From: Chlorella sorokiniana
Taxonomy: Eukaryota; Chlorophyta; Trebouxiophyceae; Chlorellales; Chlorellaceae
Direction: 5' to 3'
DNA length: 64,000 nt
NCBI GenBank assembly: GCA_025917655.1
Contig: CP084608.1
Coordinates: 248,001 to 312,000, forward strand
A program made the translations under genes and the position numbers. How positions within the stretch are numbered: the first letter of the stretch is position 1; each line of letters opens with the position of its first letter. The notes beneath the pieces are model-generated. The model was not told the DNA's origin. It did no database searches and saw only the letters and a program-made list of their open reading frames with translations. Below, in pieces: positions 34,401 to 45,355 of this stretch.

Positions 34401-35135
34401 GCGGGCGCTTCACCTCGGTGCACAAAGATGGAGGACCAGTACTGGCCGTCCACGATTGAGCGCTGCACCCAGGTCAGCCCGCCATCGGTGGAGGCAACCA
34501 CGGCGGTGCGCTTGGGCTTGCCCCAGTCCGGAAAGAAGTCCTGCAGGCATGACGCATCCATGGGTTCAGGACCTCACCCACACATAATCGCAGGGGAAGC
34601 GGTAGCTGCTGCAGCGGCCGCTGCTGCGAGAACCAACGGTGCATTTGCCGGCAGCAGTGATCAGGAAAGCGGGAGCGGGCTCCACTGGCGGACGCCGCCA
34701 AGACGCACGTGTGCAACGATTATGGTGTCGGCATCCAGCTTGGTGATGGCTGGGGAGCCGAGATAGACGCCAGTGGATGCATCAGAGTAGGCCACACGGA
34801 TCAGGCCCTGGTTGGCCAGCGGCGGCGGGCTGAGCGTCGGCGGCCGCGGCGGCAGCCGCAGGTGCGGTGGGATGGGCTGCGGGCGTTTGCCGTGGATGGG
34901 AAGGAAGTCCTGCATGCGGTGCGGTGAAAGCAACATCCTGTCACCTGCTAAGCTTGCATGACAGCACAGGGTGTGAGAGCGGCGGCAGCGGCGGCGGCAC
35001 GAGTGCAGGACCAAGCCGGCGTGTGCTGCGGGGCGGCATGCGCAGCTTGGTCACCGGCATGGGATCCGTGGTCACGGGCTGCAGCCTGGCGGCGACCGAG
35101 AAGAAGAGCAGGAGGCCGGCGATCAAGTACCCCAT
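31453..35135 (-). CDS. Sialidase-like (Asp-box/BNR) glycosidase-fold protein with N-terminal anchor
   Basis: Predicted beta-propeller of the sialidase superfamily, probably in the secretory path. The start chosen is Met 35135, directly before a hydrophobic anchor (MGYLIAGLLLFFSVAARL); an in-frame Met at 35198 would add 21 residues. Recognisable blocks in order: DFLPIHGKRPQP, LIRVAYSDASTG plus YLGSPAITKLDADTIIVAHV (about 34860-34700), DFFPDWGKPKRTAVVASTDG, GALYLLGTDDMYSF, then RCDALRWPQDFHALLIHAAA, VRLPFGGGVGLLLRCRVF, VRYDAASGRYVALTNPS, NLLDWRIGATVLLPNDGLPW, and a final exon ending NFRRYLSP with the stop at 31453. Two canonical Asp boxes, STDGGLTW (near 34480) and SLDGGLTW (near 34135), support the fold. 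I did not identify the full arginine triad and Tyr/Glu pair, so catalytic activity and substrate are open. Several exon joins are approximate. Confidence 0.76.
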
Positions 35136-35499
35136 GATGTCGTGGAGGGCCCTTGCGGCCCGCCCAAACTCCGTGGAAGCCGGGTGAAGTATCGGCACCG
35201 CTCAACAGCGTACCCAACCGCCACATGTCGCGGCCACCTGCTGCCACCTCAGACTGCCGCCGCCTGTTGGTGCCTGCAAAAGAGTAGGCTCGCTTGCTGC
35301 TACTTACAAGCTAGCTGAAAACGTATCAATGACATCTATAAACAAACATAAATCCAAGGGAAACAAGGGCGAGACCTTTATCATGGCGAGCGCCTCACTT
35401 CGCCTGTGCACACAAGCAAAGCCCCGCCCCCACTTGTGACGTGCTCACTTCCAGTGCCCCACCGGCGGCGCTCACTTGCCGCGCAGCACCTGCGGCGCC
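35136..35499. other. Short intergenic between two minus-strand genes
   Basis: Upstream region of the sialidase-like gene and 3' flank of the FAD oxidase gene. It includes an A/T-rich stretch at about 35290-35370. I see no gene in it. Confidence 0.5.
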
Positions 35500-38400
35500 T
35501 CACTTGCCCAGCACCTGGGAGTAGACGGTGTGCCTGAACACGTTGTCGGGGTCGTACCGCCGCTTCACCGCCTTGAGGCGCTCGAAGTTCTTGGGGCCAC
35601 CCACCGTTGCGGCGGCGTAGGCGTCGTCGATCTTGTTGTCTGCAGGCGTGCGGACGTATCAACAGACGAGAATCTCAAATCCTGGGGTCTGCATCGTCGT
35701 TACGCTGGGCTTGGTCGTGTGCCCATGCATTGCAAAGCTATGCTGAGGACCTGTCAGCAGGCGGCAAGCACGCTTGAGCGGCGCAGCCAGCGCCGCTCAC
35801 CCTCCGCCAAGTCCAGGCCGTTTATGTACTTCATCTTCCCAGACAGCGGGTACAGCGAGGCCGCCATGCGGTCAGCGTACTGCTTGCCCACAGCGTGCGA
35901 AGCGGGGTCGGCCCACCCTATCTGCGACACCCACTGGATGTCTGCGGCGGCGGCGACCCAGCAGGGGTTGGCGGTGAGCTCACACACCGGCCACTCGCTG
36001 CATCCCCAAGGAACAGACACACAGCGTGGCGCGTGCAGGCAGGCAAACAGGTGCGGCAGGGGCTCACCGCCCTCCTTGAGGCCCACGGGCGACTGGGTCT
36101 CCCTCAGCTTTCCGCCCATCAGCTCGATGAAGGACAGAGTGAGGGCGCACTCGGGCACAGGCAGGTCATCGGCCACGGCCTTGACGTAAGCGTCGATGAA
36201 GGCGTCGTCAAACTGCGGCAGCAGCCAAGCGGCCAGCAAGCTCGCTCCACGCACGGCCAACACCCGTGCAGCGGGTGCAGCCGGGCGGCGGCGGCGGCCG
36301 GGCAGCGGCCCCGCCTTTCGCGGCCACCTTTGCAGCCGCTTTTGGCCATGCACTGTAGCCCCAATTTCACATCCTCGCCCCCATCACACACACACACACT
36401 CTTGCATATCTACTCCACCCACCCACCTACCCACCCACCCACCCACCCAACACACCCACCCCCCACCTGCTCCCCGCTCATGTGGCCGCATCGGCAGGCC
36501 TCGTAGTGCACCGGGAAGGCGGCTTTGAGGCCGGTGACGCCCTCCAAGTGGGTGCTCTGGGTCTGCAGCCAGCTGGCCTGGCCCACAGTGTCCTGAAGGG
36601 GTGCAGGAGGGAGGAAAAGGAGCGGGCCCATGGGCCAGACAGTGCAGGAAGAGCGTCCCGTGGTTGGGAGGAGGAAAGCTCTGGGTGCGCAGCCTGTGGA
36701 AAGAATGGCCCAGGAAAGTGCCGCAGGATCGTCCCGTGGTGAGCGTGGCCTGGGCGAGTGGCACAGCGCTGGTGCATTCCCAGCCGCGGTGGCAGGATCC
36801 CAGTGGTGTTTAAGCGTGGTGATGCTGCCACATCGCCCCCACGCCCTTATAAAGCAAGTCTGGCCGCCGCGTGGCGCAGCCAGCGAGGCGCACCTGCACA
36901 GGCTCGGCGCGCGCAGCGGCGCCAGCGCAGCCTCGGCCGCCTCGCGGGGCGCCCATCCAGGACGACGCACATTGAGACGAGCATGGGGCCCATCTCGGGG
37001 TGCATCATGCGGCCAAGGTTGAAGCCGATGCCGGGGTCGGGCAGGGCTGTGTCCTTGATCCAGCGCAGGACGGACCTGAGAGGCGGGCAGCGGCGGCGCG
37101 GAGGGCACGTGAGACGGGCTCATTTGGAGGCAGCAGCGGTGCTATGCGGCCGGCAGGCAAGGGGCACCGTGGTGCCTGCGCAGACTGCGACGACTGTTGG
37201 CTTCTTCTCAATTGATCGAACAGGGTGACCCGTTGAAAGCCCCGCACACAGGGGCCGCTGCTGCTCCTTCCCCTGCCCTGAGCACCGCTGTGCCGCACGC
37301 GTGGCGACCTGTCCCGCCTCACTTGTAGGTGGCGTGCTCAGGGTCGTCCCGCCACACCAGGGTGCCGGTGAAGGCGCCGCTGACATCATGCAGCGCCAGC
37401 TTCAGCTTGGTCACAACGCCCAGGGAGGTGCCTGCGGTGCCAGGGCAGCAAGCAGCAACACCGTATGATCTGCTGCGACAGCCCGCAGCCGGAGCACCGA
37501 ATGCGGAACGGGCGTGGGAGTCGAGGGTTCCCCTCCAGGGCTGCTTGCATCCCCGAAGCAGCGCAAGTGTGCACAGGCAGCAGCGCTGTCTCGGCACAGA
37601 AGCAGGGGGCTGCGGCTTGGCGGCAGCGCACCAGCGCCGCGCAGGGCCCAGAAGAGGTCGGGGTCGGGGCCGGCCTCACTCGCAACCACCTGGTCCAGGG
37701 AAAAGGGGGGCGAGGGGGGCACCGGCGTCGCTCAAATGACAGCGCTCCGTGCCCGGGCAGGGGATGCCCTCACCAAGCCGCAATTACAGCCAATTCACAA
37801 AGCCGCACGTTGCGACCTTGGCTCGGGCTGCGCAACTCGGAAAACACACACACACACCCTTCCTTCCTGTGTCTGCCCAGCTTGCCGGCTGGCGCCGGCA
37901 GCGCTCACCACTGAGCCGTCTGCCATCACCAGTGTGGCCTCCAGGATTCCGTCGCAGGCGGGGCCAAAGGCGCGGGAGAGGAGGGAGATGCCGCCGTTGA
38001 GGACCAGGCCCATCCCCACCACGTTGCACACGCCCAGCGGCGCCGCCAGCCTGGAGCCGCGGCAGGCAAACGCAGCGAGTCGGGCGAAACAGATGGGCTC
38101 CTGCCAGCTTCCCGCAGGTCAAAACGGCCGCCCATGACTGGCTGCTTTGCTGCGAATGCCTCAGCCCCGTCCCGCACCCCGCTGACTGCCACAAGGCTGA
38201 GCCAGGGTGGTTAGGCGGCGATCACTCCAGGCCAGCAGCCCACGCTGTGCAGCAGGCTGTGGCGTGTGCTGACGCAAGCATGCGCCGCGTGGCGGCGGAA
38301 ACACGCGTGTGCGCACCCGTGCAGAGCTGTTTCGCGGTCCAAGTCGACTGCCAGCGCGCCGGCATCCACCAGGGCAGTGCGGCTGGCAGGATCCACATAC

Positions 38401-39125
38401 ACGCTGCGCGGTGCAGCAGGCGGAAGAAGGACACAGGTTAAGAGCGGTTGGTTGCTCTGGATCTCCATGCTGGCAGGGACGCTCCCGCGGCAGCTGGGCG
38501 CAGGTACAGCTGGCGCGCGCTCCAAGCGGCCCGTGAAGCCGCGCGGCCAGGTGGCGTGCTGGCGCTGCACCCGCGGCGGCCGCAGGGGCGGTTCTTGCTG
38601 GAAGCGGCAAAGCCGCCTGCTCCGCTGCCCCCGGTCTGCTGCAGCTGGATGCTTAAAGAACGATTAAGATTACCACAGCCCGTGCAAACCTGCTCATGAG
38701 GGACATATCAATCAGAAGGCCACCGTCCGCCCAGCTGGGGTTGCCCGATCCATGGCCGCCGCCGCGCACGGCCAGAGGCATGCCGCGCGCACGCGCCCAC
38801 TTGACAGCGGCCACCACATCGCTGGTGCCTGCGGGCCAATGCTCGGGGGTGTAAGCAAGGGAACTGGCTGGAATTCAAGGTGGGCCCCGCAGCGTTGCTG
38901 CGACATGGGTGGCAGTGCCGCCTCCGCAGCTTGCCGCAGCTGAAGGCTGCACAGGCCGACTCACCCCTGGGCTGCAACGACCAACGCGGGGCTTGGAAGC
39001 ACGTCGGGGGCGTGGTAGGCGCTCACCGCCCAGACCTGCGTCGCCTGCTTGAACGCGTCGTCCTTCGGCAGTAACAGCCGAGCGCCGTGGCCCAGCCCGG
39101 CCTGCAAATCTTCGAATCCCTCCAT
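35500..39125 (-). CDS. Berberine-bridge-type FAD-linked oxidoreductase
   Basis: Flavin-dependent oxidase of the BBE/PCMH class, which oxidises sugars, alcohols or alkaloid-like substrates with O2. Exon 1 starts at ATG 39125 and ends PSPALVVAAQ. Exon 2 (from about 38828) has the FAD-anchoring RGGGHGSGNPSWADGG, whose His is the usual 8-alpha attachment point. SVYVDPASRTALVDAGALAV follows (near 38390). LGVCNVVGMGLVLNGGISLL and FGPACDGILEATLVMADG (38040-37920) match the family's GVCG...GGG block, with the Cys that can give a second flavin bond. Then PDPDLFWALRGAG, SLGVVTKLKLALHD, FIELMGGKLRE and, at the C-terminus, NFERLKAVKRRYDPDNVFRH with TGA at 35500-35502, the standard BBE ending. A frame slip lies near 36945 (before REAAEAALAPLRA). 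I see no obvious signal peptide, unlike many plant members. Substrate unknown. Confidence 0.88.
36413..36462. repeat. CCACC-type simple repeat in an intron
   Basis: About 50 bp of imperfect CCAC units inside an intron of the FAD oxidase gene, next to the donor of the exon ending CGHMSGEQ. Confidence 0.85.
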
Positions 39126-39979
39126 TGTGGATGTTTGTCAAGGATGAGTGCAGCGGGTGTGGCTGTCTTCAAGAAGATCACGAAATCCAGCTCAGGACAG
39201 GGCACCTTCTTCGCCAGCTGGCAAATGATACCATGGTATGCCATCCCACCTGGGCTGCCTGCTGCATTTGCAACTTGATGTGCGAGGCAGCCCAAGCCTG
39301 ATTGCAAAATTGGACCGAGCACTGCCACATAGCGCGTAGACAGGGGTGGGAGGGCCTGACGGTACCTGAAGAGCAGGCTGCTGGAACTGAGCAGCACCGC
39401 TTGAAAAGAAAGCAGTGGCTGGCTGTGACTTTAAACTTTGCACGGTTGCGGGTGCTGTTGGGAAGCCATGCCGCTGGCAAGTGCAAGTGGGGTTCTCTGA
39501 ACCGCCGGTACATGGGAAGCAGTAGCAGTGAGTTCAGGAGAAGGGGAAAATGCAATTGAAGCGACTTGCAACAGATTTCACATTTATATGAACGATCCTA
39601 ACTATGATATTGACCGACAAAAGGCAGGCTTGGGCTGCAACACCCCTTGGCACGGCAAGTGGCGGCAAGTGGCGGCAACAGGCGCAAAGCTTGACAAAGC
39701 CTTCCAACCGAGCTGCCAGGTATACCAAACACATCCCTAGGAATCTATGCAGTCTCAATATTGATGTATACCGCCTCAGGCCCGTAAAAACGCCAGATTC
39801 GTGGAAGTTGCCGTACCTCGGCCTGTACCTGGCTTCACTTACGAGCTCGCTCCAAACGGCGAGCAAAGCAATCCAGCGCTCCGTGATTGTTCAACGACCG
39901 TCGCCGATCCGGGTTCCACCTGTGCACTTCCGCAGCCTCCTTTTCAGCAGCTTGAGACGGCAACACAGCCTTCGCAGCC
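39126..39979. other. Divergent intergenic region
   Basis: Shared upstream region of the FAD oxidase (minus) and the small plastid-type membrane protein (plus). Open frames on the minus strand (for example 39178-39555) show no recognisable motif. GC drops in 39540-39800, as expected of promoter or leader sequence. Confidence 0.5.
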
Positions 39980-41520
39980 ATGAACGCACATTGGAGCAGC
40001 AGCACAGAGCACTGCAGGCGACCTGCCGCGCTGCCGCTCGCAACAGGCCGACAGCAGCGACGCATGCTGGCGGCGGCGGCAGCGTCGGCACGCTGGCGGC
40101 CCACGTGCCGCGCACAAGCCAGCTACGAGCCCGAGCGGCAGCAGCCTGGCGCTGGCAGCGGCGGCGTCGGCCAGCAGCAGCAGCGCAACCTGCCAGTGCC
40201 CATGGCGCCGCCGCCGCCACCACCACCGCCGCCACCGCCGCCGCCGCCGCCGCAACAAGGCCTGCCGGTGCGTTGTGGCCTGCTGCTGCTGCGTGTTTCC
40301 CAGCTGCGCGCGGGCCATTGCTGTGCCTTTGATAAGCGTGCATGGGACCCTTGCCGCTGGTTTGACTGTCGACGGCTGCCTCCCTGCCCTGCAGCGCATC
40401 AGCAAGCGTGACTTGGTGGCGGGCGGCGCGTTGCTGGGCGCACTGCTGGTCGGCGTGCGCATCAGGTGAGCTGGTGCTGTGCCGGCGCATGCTGGGAAAC
40501 GTGTGCTGAATGTCGCGTAGGCATGGATGGGCCACACTCCAATGAGCAAGCCTCGCTTTTTTTCTTTCGTGACGCGCAGCCAGGGCTTGGTCACGCGGCT
40601 GCGCCCGCCCGTAGAGGAAAGCGAGCTGGCCTACACCGCGGCGCAGCTGGGCGTGGCGGGCATGCTGCCGCAAGGTGAGGCCGGCGCTGCGCCCGCTGCA
40701 AGGCTCCGTGCTGGTCTTTAGGGGAGTGGCTGATGGTGTTGGTGTGTGGGGGGGGGGGGGGGGGCGGGGGGGGCACTGGTCGCTTGGGGGGGGGGGCTGT
40801 GCCGCCCGTGTGGCGTTGCCAGAGATCAGCAGGCTGGGGCAGCCTTCTGCGCGCGTGTCGCTCCCGCCCCAGGCCTCCTTTTTCCTCTGCCGCCATCTCT
40901 GCAGCTGCAGCAGCTGCATCCTTTGCCACCCCTGCACCCTCTTGCGCCCCCTTGCGGGCCCACCCACCCCACCTCTGCCCAGAACTGTCGCTCACCCCAC
41001 CACCCCACCTCTGCTGGTAGCAAGCGCTGCCTCCACCCCCGCCCACAGTCGCGGGCAAGCCACTCCTTCCCCCACCCACCCCCACACGCAGTCGCCCCGG
41101 TGCTGGACCCACGCACCAAGAAGGCGGTGGCCCTGAGCGTGGTGGGGCGGGAGGGGCGTTCCTACGTGGCGCGCGTCGACCCCCAGCAGCCCTCCCGCCT
41201 GCTGCTACAGGAGCGAGGCAGCAGGGGCGCTCTACGCGCTGCAGGTGGGCGGGCGTGCAGCGGACCGGGTTGGGCGGGCAGGCGGCGGCCCCTGGCTGTT
41301 TGTGTGTGCGGCAAGGAGATGCGCGCACCCTTGAACCACAGTCCTCGCTTCATCACCCGGGCGCACACCCAAAACTACGATGCCTTTCGTTCTCCTCCTC
41401 CCCACTCCTCACATCCCCCTTCAGACCCGTGTGGACGAGGTGAACATCGACAACTGGCTGGCCATGGAGCGCCTGTTCGGCTCCCCCGACTGGGAGCGCT
41501 CCCTGCAGCGCCTGCGCTGA
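39980..41520 (+). CDS. Small plastid-type single-pass membrane protein, function unknown
   Basis: Five exons: 39980-40267, 40395-40465, 40580-40674, 41092-41244, 41425-41520. Exon 1 is a transit-like leader (Ala/Arg/Ser-rich, few acids) followed by a run of about 15 prolines coded by a CCG tract at 40205-40252. Exon 2 supplies one membrane helix (LVAGGALLGALLVGVRI) just after the Lys/Arg-rich RISKRD. Exons 3-5 (SELAYTAAQLGVAGMLPQ, PVLDPRTKKAVALSVVG, RSYVARVDPQQPSRLLL, VDEVNIDNWLAMERLFGSPD) form a small soluble domain ending RSLQRLR. One frame slip near 41215 separates SRLLLQE from SEAAGALYALQ. I do not recognise the family; plastid location is inferred from the leader. Confidence 0.7.
40744..40797. 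repeat. Long G-rich homopolymer tract in an intron
   Basis: Two near-pure G runs (about 40744-40770 and 40787-40796) in intron 3 of the plastid-type gene. They could form G-quadruplex DNA and are a likely site of length error in the assembly. Confidence 0.85.
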
Positions 41521-42010
41521 GCCCTACACCCGCCCGCACCCAGCCGTGGCGCGACGGCGGTTGTGCGGCGGCGACGCTGAGCAGGCCGCGGCGGCAACAA
41601 GTTGCTGCAAGTTGTCTGCGCCCATGGAATGTTCTGTGTGTGCGTGCCGAGTGACGAGCGAGCAAGCGAGCGGCTGAGCTTCTGGGGTGTCGTTTTCTCT
41701 TCTGCTTCGTGTGAACTGATGCAGCGTGATGCGCAGAATATGTGAACAGGCGGAGGCCCTGGCTGGCTTGATGCTGCAGCAGTCCCTGAGACCCGGAGCC
41801 CCTGCTCAGCACCACGCTTCCTTCCCAAGAGCTGTCAGGCACACGGGTATCTGCAGGCTAGGCAGATCTCGCAGCATTACATGCGACACTCCCTTTCGTG
41901 GAGGGGTGGGCGCAGACCAGCTGTGAGGCGCAAAACCGTCGCCTGCCAGCAGCGGCCCCGCCGCGGCCGCCTCTCCAGGTCTCGGGCAGCCGCCGACCCC
42001 AGGCCCCGCT
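41521..42010. other. 3' flanks of convergent genes
   Basis: Tail-to-tail region between the plastid-type gene and the minus-strand gene ending at 42011. No coding signal was seen. Confidence 0.5.
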
Positions 42011-44407
42011 TCAGTAGCAAGCCTCCTCCGCGGTCGGGCAGAAGTCGGGCTGCCAGTCGGCGTAGGCCTGCCAGTCGTAGCCTGCAGGCAGCGGCGCCAC
42101 CCGCCGCAGCGTCCATTGCTCCGCCACCAGCTCCGGCTGGCTGTAGCTGGGGTAGCGCTTGAGGGCGGTGGCGGCGACGCCGCACCGCCGGAAGTAGGCC
42201 TGCAGCGCTGCCGCAACATAATCCTACACATTGACAGTGGCATGTTGTGTGTGTGAGAGAGTTGGGGAGGAGGGGTGGATGGGGTGGGGTGTTGGGGCGG
42301 GGTTGGTGCGGCCGCCGACGCCGGCGCAGCACCAGTGGGAGCAGGCTATCTGCATTCATGGGCTGCCTGCTGGCCAGCAATACCCGCGCACCACTGCCTC
42401 CCAATCCAGCTGCCCACACACACACACACACGCGCAACCCCCCTTTCTCTCTATCTCACACACGCTCTCCGCGCCGCCCCCCTCACACACACACACACAT
42501 TACCCTCCCCCAACACACCCACACCTACACACACACACCTGGCTGAAGCCCTCCTCGGAGTCGAGCGCCGCGGTGGAGCGCAGCGTGGCGGGCGCCTGCA
42601 GCCAGTACTTGAGGAAGGCGGGCTCCCCAGGCTCCAGGTGTAGTGGTTCTGTGGGGGAGGGGACGTGGGTGCAGGCCGGGGTTGGGTCGGGGTTAAGGGG
42701 GAAAGCTTGGCTAACTCTGTGTGTGTGTGTGTGTGGGGTGGGGTGGGGTGGAGTGGGGGGCGCCCAGCGCGTGCGCGGCAGCGGCCAGTCTGCACAGGGC
42801 CGCAGCCGCCCCTCAGCCCCTCACTCGCTCCTCGTTCCTCGAGGCCCCGAAAAGGCGACGGCGGCGGAGGCGAGGAAGCCTGCGGCGGGCGGCGGGCGGC
42901 GGCCAGATCAGCATGCGCAGCGCACGCAGCGGGGCACCTCGTATTCATCCTGGGACAGGCCAAACTGGGCGCAGGCGGCGGGCGGCCACGAAACCTGCCG
43001 GGCGGGCGGGCGGGGGCGGGCGATTGGCGTCGCGCGCTACCAGCACATGCAGCACGCTTCAGACATGTCGTCACCGCAAACAGCTGGAACACAGAAAACA
43101 AAACAATCAGAGTTCAAACACACAGAGCATGCTCACCTCGGTCTGCGAAGTAGCGGAGCAGGGCCTGGGCGCCGCCCCGCACAGCATCCAGCTCGGGGCT
43201 GGTGCTGCGGATGGCGGCCAGGTCGTCGGCGGCGCCTGCGCCTTGCGCGGTCGTCGCCAGCTCAGCGGCGGCCGCCAGGTCAGCTTCCACGTGCTCCAGC
43301 AGCACCGCCCCCACCGACAGCCGCAGCACGTCTGCCGGCGTCAGCGGCGGCGACGCCGCCGCCTGGGCCGCCGCCGCCGTCGGCCGCACGGCCGGGCAGG
43401 CCCCGCGCCTTGAAGGCGGCGGCGGCGGCAGCCAGCTGCTGCTCGGGCGTGCCGCCGTAGGCGCCATCGGCGCCGGGCGCTGGCCGGTGGCGGCCCAGGC
43501 GGCCTCTGCGGCGTGGAGCGCCATTTCGGGGAGCCGGCATGCATGCGCTCCCAGCCCGACAGGGCGGTGGAGCCCGAGGCTGCCAGGCTGGCGCCCAGCT
43601 GGCGCCCCAACGCCTTGTACTGCAGGTACGACTGCAGGTCAAACCAGGCGCGGTCGGCCAGCGCCTCGGGCCCCTCCTGCGAGCCGCAGTGCCCGCAGGC
43701 GCGCGCCTGCCTGAAGTAGGGCAGCTCCTGCGCCTGCAGCGCAGCAAGGTCCCGCCGGAAGCGCGGTTCATCCAAGCCGGGCAGCTCGGCAGCAGCGGCG
43801 GCCGCGCTGTTGGCCACGTCGGCCGGCACCCCTCGCCGCAGCGCCTCCAGCGGGGCCGCCAGCAGGGCGGCAGCCAGCGCGGGGTCGAGGCGCAGCTGGG
43901 CGGCGGCGGCGGCGACCGCGTCGTCGGCCGCCGCCTGCGGCGCCGCCCCGTGGCTTCGGACAGCGCCTCGGCCGCCTTGCGCCCGTACAGCTGCGCCTCC
44001 TGCTGCCACAGGCTGGCCTCGTTCTTCAAAGAGTCCAGAAGCGCCCCGGGCGCCCATGCCAGGCCTGGAACCGACAGCAGCAGCGTTCGCCTGCAGCACG
44101 GGGGCGGCAGGAGGGAGGGCGGTCGGGCCGAGCCTCGCGGCGATCGATCGGGCAGACGGATCGGGTCTGGGCACCTTGATTGCCGGTTCTCGGGGCGCGG
44201 TTGGACACGGCGTGGAGCGTGTGTGGTGGGCCGCTGGCTCGGCGTGTGTGGTGCGGCATGGTTTTGGGGCCGATCGCTCGCTCCGATTGGATTCATCGAG
44301 CTAGAAACGTCAAGGCCCAATTGCACTCCAGCTTTGATGGACGGCAAGTCTGTGCCGAGCTGCATCTTGAAGGCAGCAGCGCGCTCGGCGCATGCCCTGC
44401 TGCGCAT
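42011..44407 (-). CDS. Unrecognised multi-exon gene, Ala-rich with a CxxC motif
   Basis: Family not recognised. The probable start is Met 44407 or a Met about 14 codons on. Recognisable blocks on the minus strand: LLDSLKNEASLWQQEAQLYG (near 44040), AAALLAAPLEALRRGVPADV, ELPGLDEPRFRRDLAALQ, then ELPYFRQARACGHCGSQEGP (near 43715), RAWFDLQSYLQYKALGRQLG, GTPEQQLAAAAAAFKARGLP (near 43430), TPADVLRLSVGAVLLEHVEA and DAVRGGAQALLRYFAD (43345-43145). After introns come exons near 42960 (QFGLSQDEYEVPRC) and 42600 (PAFLKYWLQAPATL), and a clear last exon 42222-42011 (YVAAALQAYFRRCGVAATAL to TAEEACY, stop TGA 42011-42013). Frame slips near 43400 and 43950 fall in GC-rich runs. CGHC might bind metal or form a disulfide. 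I offer no function. Confidence 0.55.
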
Positions 44408-45355
44408 CCATCAATTCGACGATAGAGGAGCCCCAACCTGTTGCAGAGACCCCGAAACTAAGTTACATTGTCTCGCTGTAATTCACATTAGTGCCTCCCC
44501 TTCAAAGAGACTTGAGCTGCATACAGGTGCCAGCCGGTTGCGCCAGCCACGGGGTGGCGCCAGCACATGCAACCTGAACCACGGGAGGGGCTCAGATGAC
44601 AAACGTGACCACTCATGAGCAGTGCCTTAAGAGGCGGAAAACGACTCAAACTGGAGCACTGGGCAAGCGTGGGTTACCAGCATGCCCAGCAGACGTTTTG
44701 TGCCCGCACCTGTCTTTGCCAGTGCTTTCTTGCGTCGCTGAGCGGCTGCCAGGCAGCAAGAAGAAGCGGCGGCGGCAGTTGGAGCGTGAAACCGTCCCCT
44801 TGGCGTGCCCTGACACCATTTCACGTTCCCAAGCGGCGCCCGCCCCACCAAGCACGCTGCATTTGGGGGCTTGTGGGCTGGGCGCTGACCCCGCTGTCAC
44901 TGCTGGCAGCTGCAGGCGGCGAAAAGAAAGTAGCGCGGCGCCGCCGCATAAACAAGAAAAGCTCCTTTTTGTTGCTGTTTACGCTTTGTAATCTGCCGGC
45001 ACCTGACCTGCACGCCCACCATTGCGTCTCCTGCTGAGGTGAGTCCATTGTGGGGCGCAGCGCTGGTGGCTGTTCGCTGGTGCCAAACCCAAACCTTGGA
45101 CCGCTATTGTAGCGGCCTGGGCGGCCTGCCTTGCTTGGCGCAGGCCTGACAAAGGGCTTGTTAAGCACTGCTGCTGCCTCTGTGACCTGTGAACCGACGG
45201 CAGGATGACGGCGGTCCTGTCATCCCGCCGTCATCCCGCCGCCTTGGTGGTACGTCCGCCAGCTGGTGCTTGGTTGAATCAGCAACTTCCTCCTATCTTC
45301 CCACTCTATCCTCTTTTTGATTGACAATCTGCAGCAAGCGGCGACAACCTCAACC
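44408..45355. other. Intergenic; no supported gene
   Basis: Divergent upstream region of the unassigned minus-strand gene and of the small secreted protein. Open frames at 44596-44991 and 44615-45037 (+) overlap in different frames and show no motif. A local repeat of CCGTCATCCCGCCG occurs near 45215-45245. Confidence 0.5.

Noticed and set aside
42231-43460. Open frame of 409 codons (+)
   Set aside because: Runs through CA/CAC microsatellites and is antisense to exons of the minus-strand gene. No protein features.
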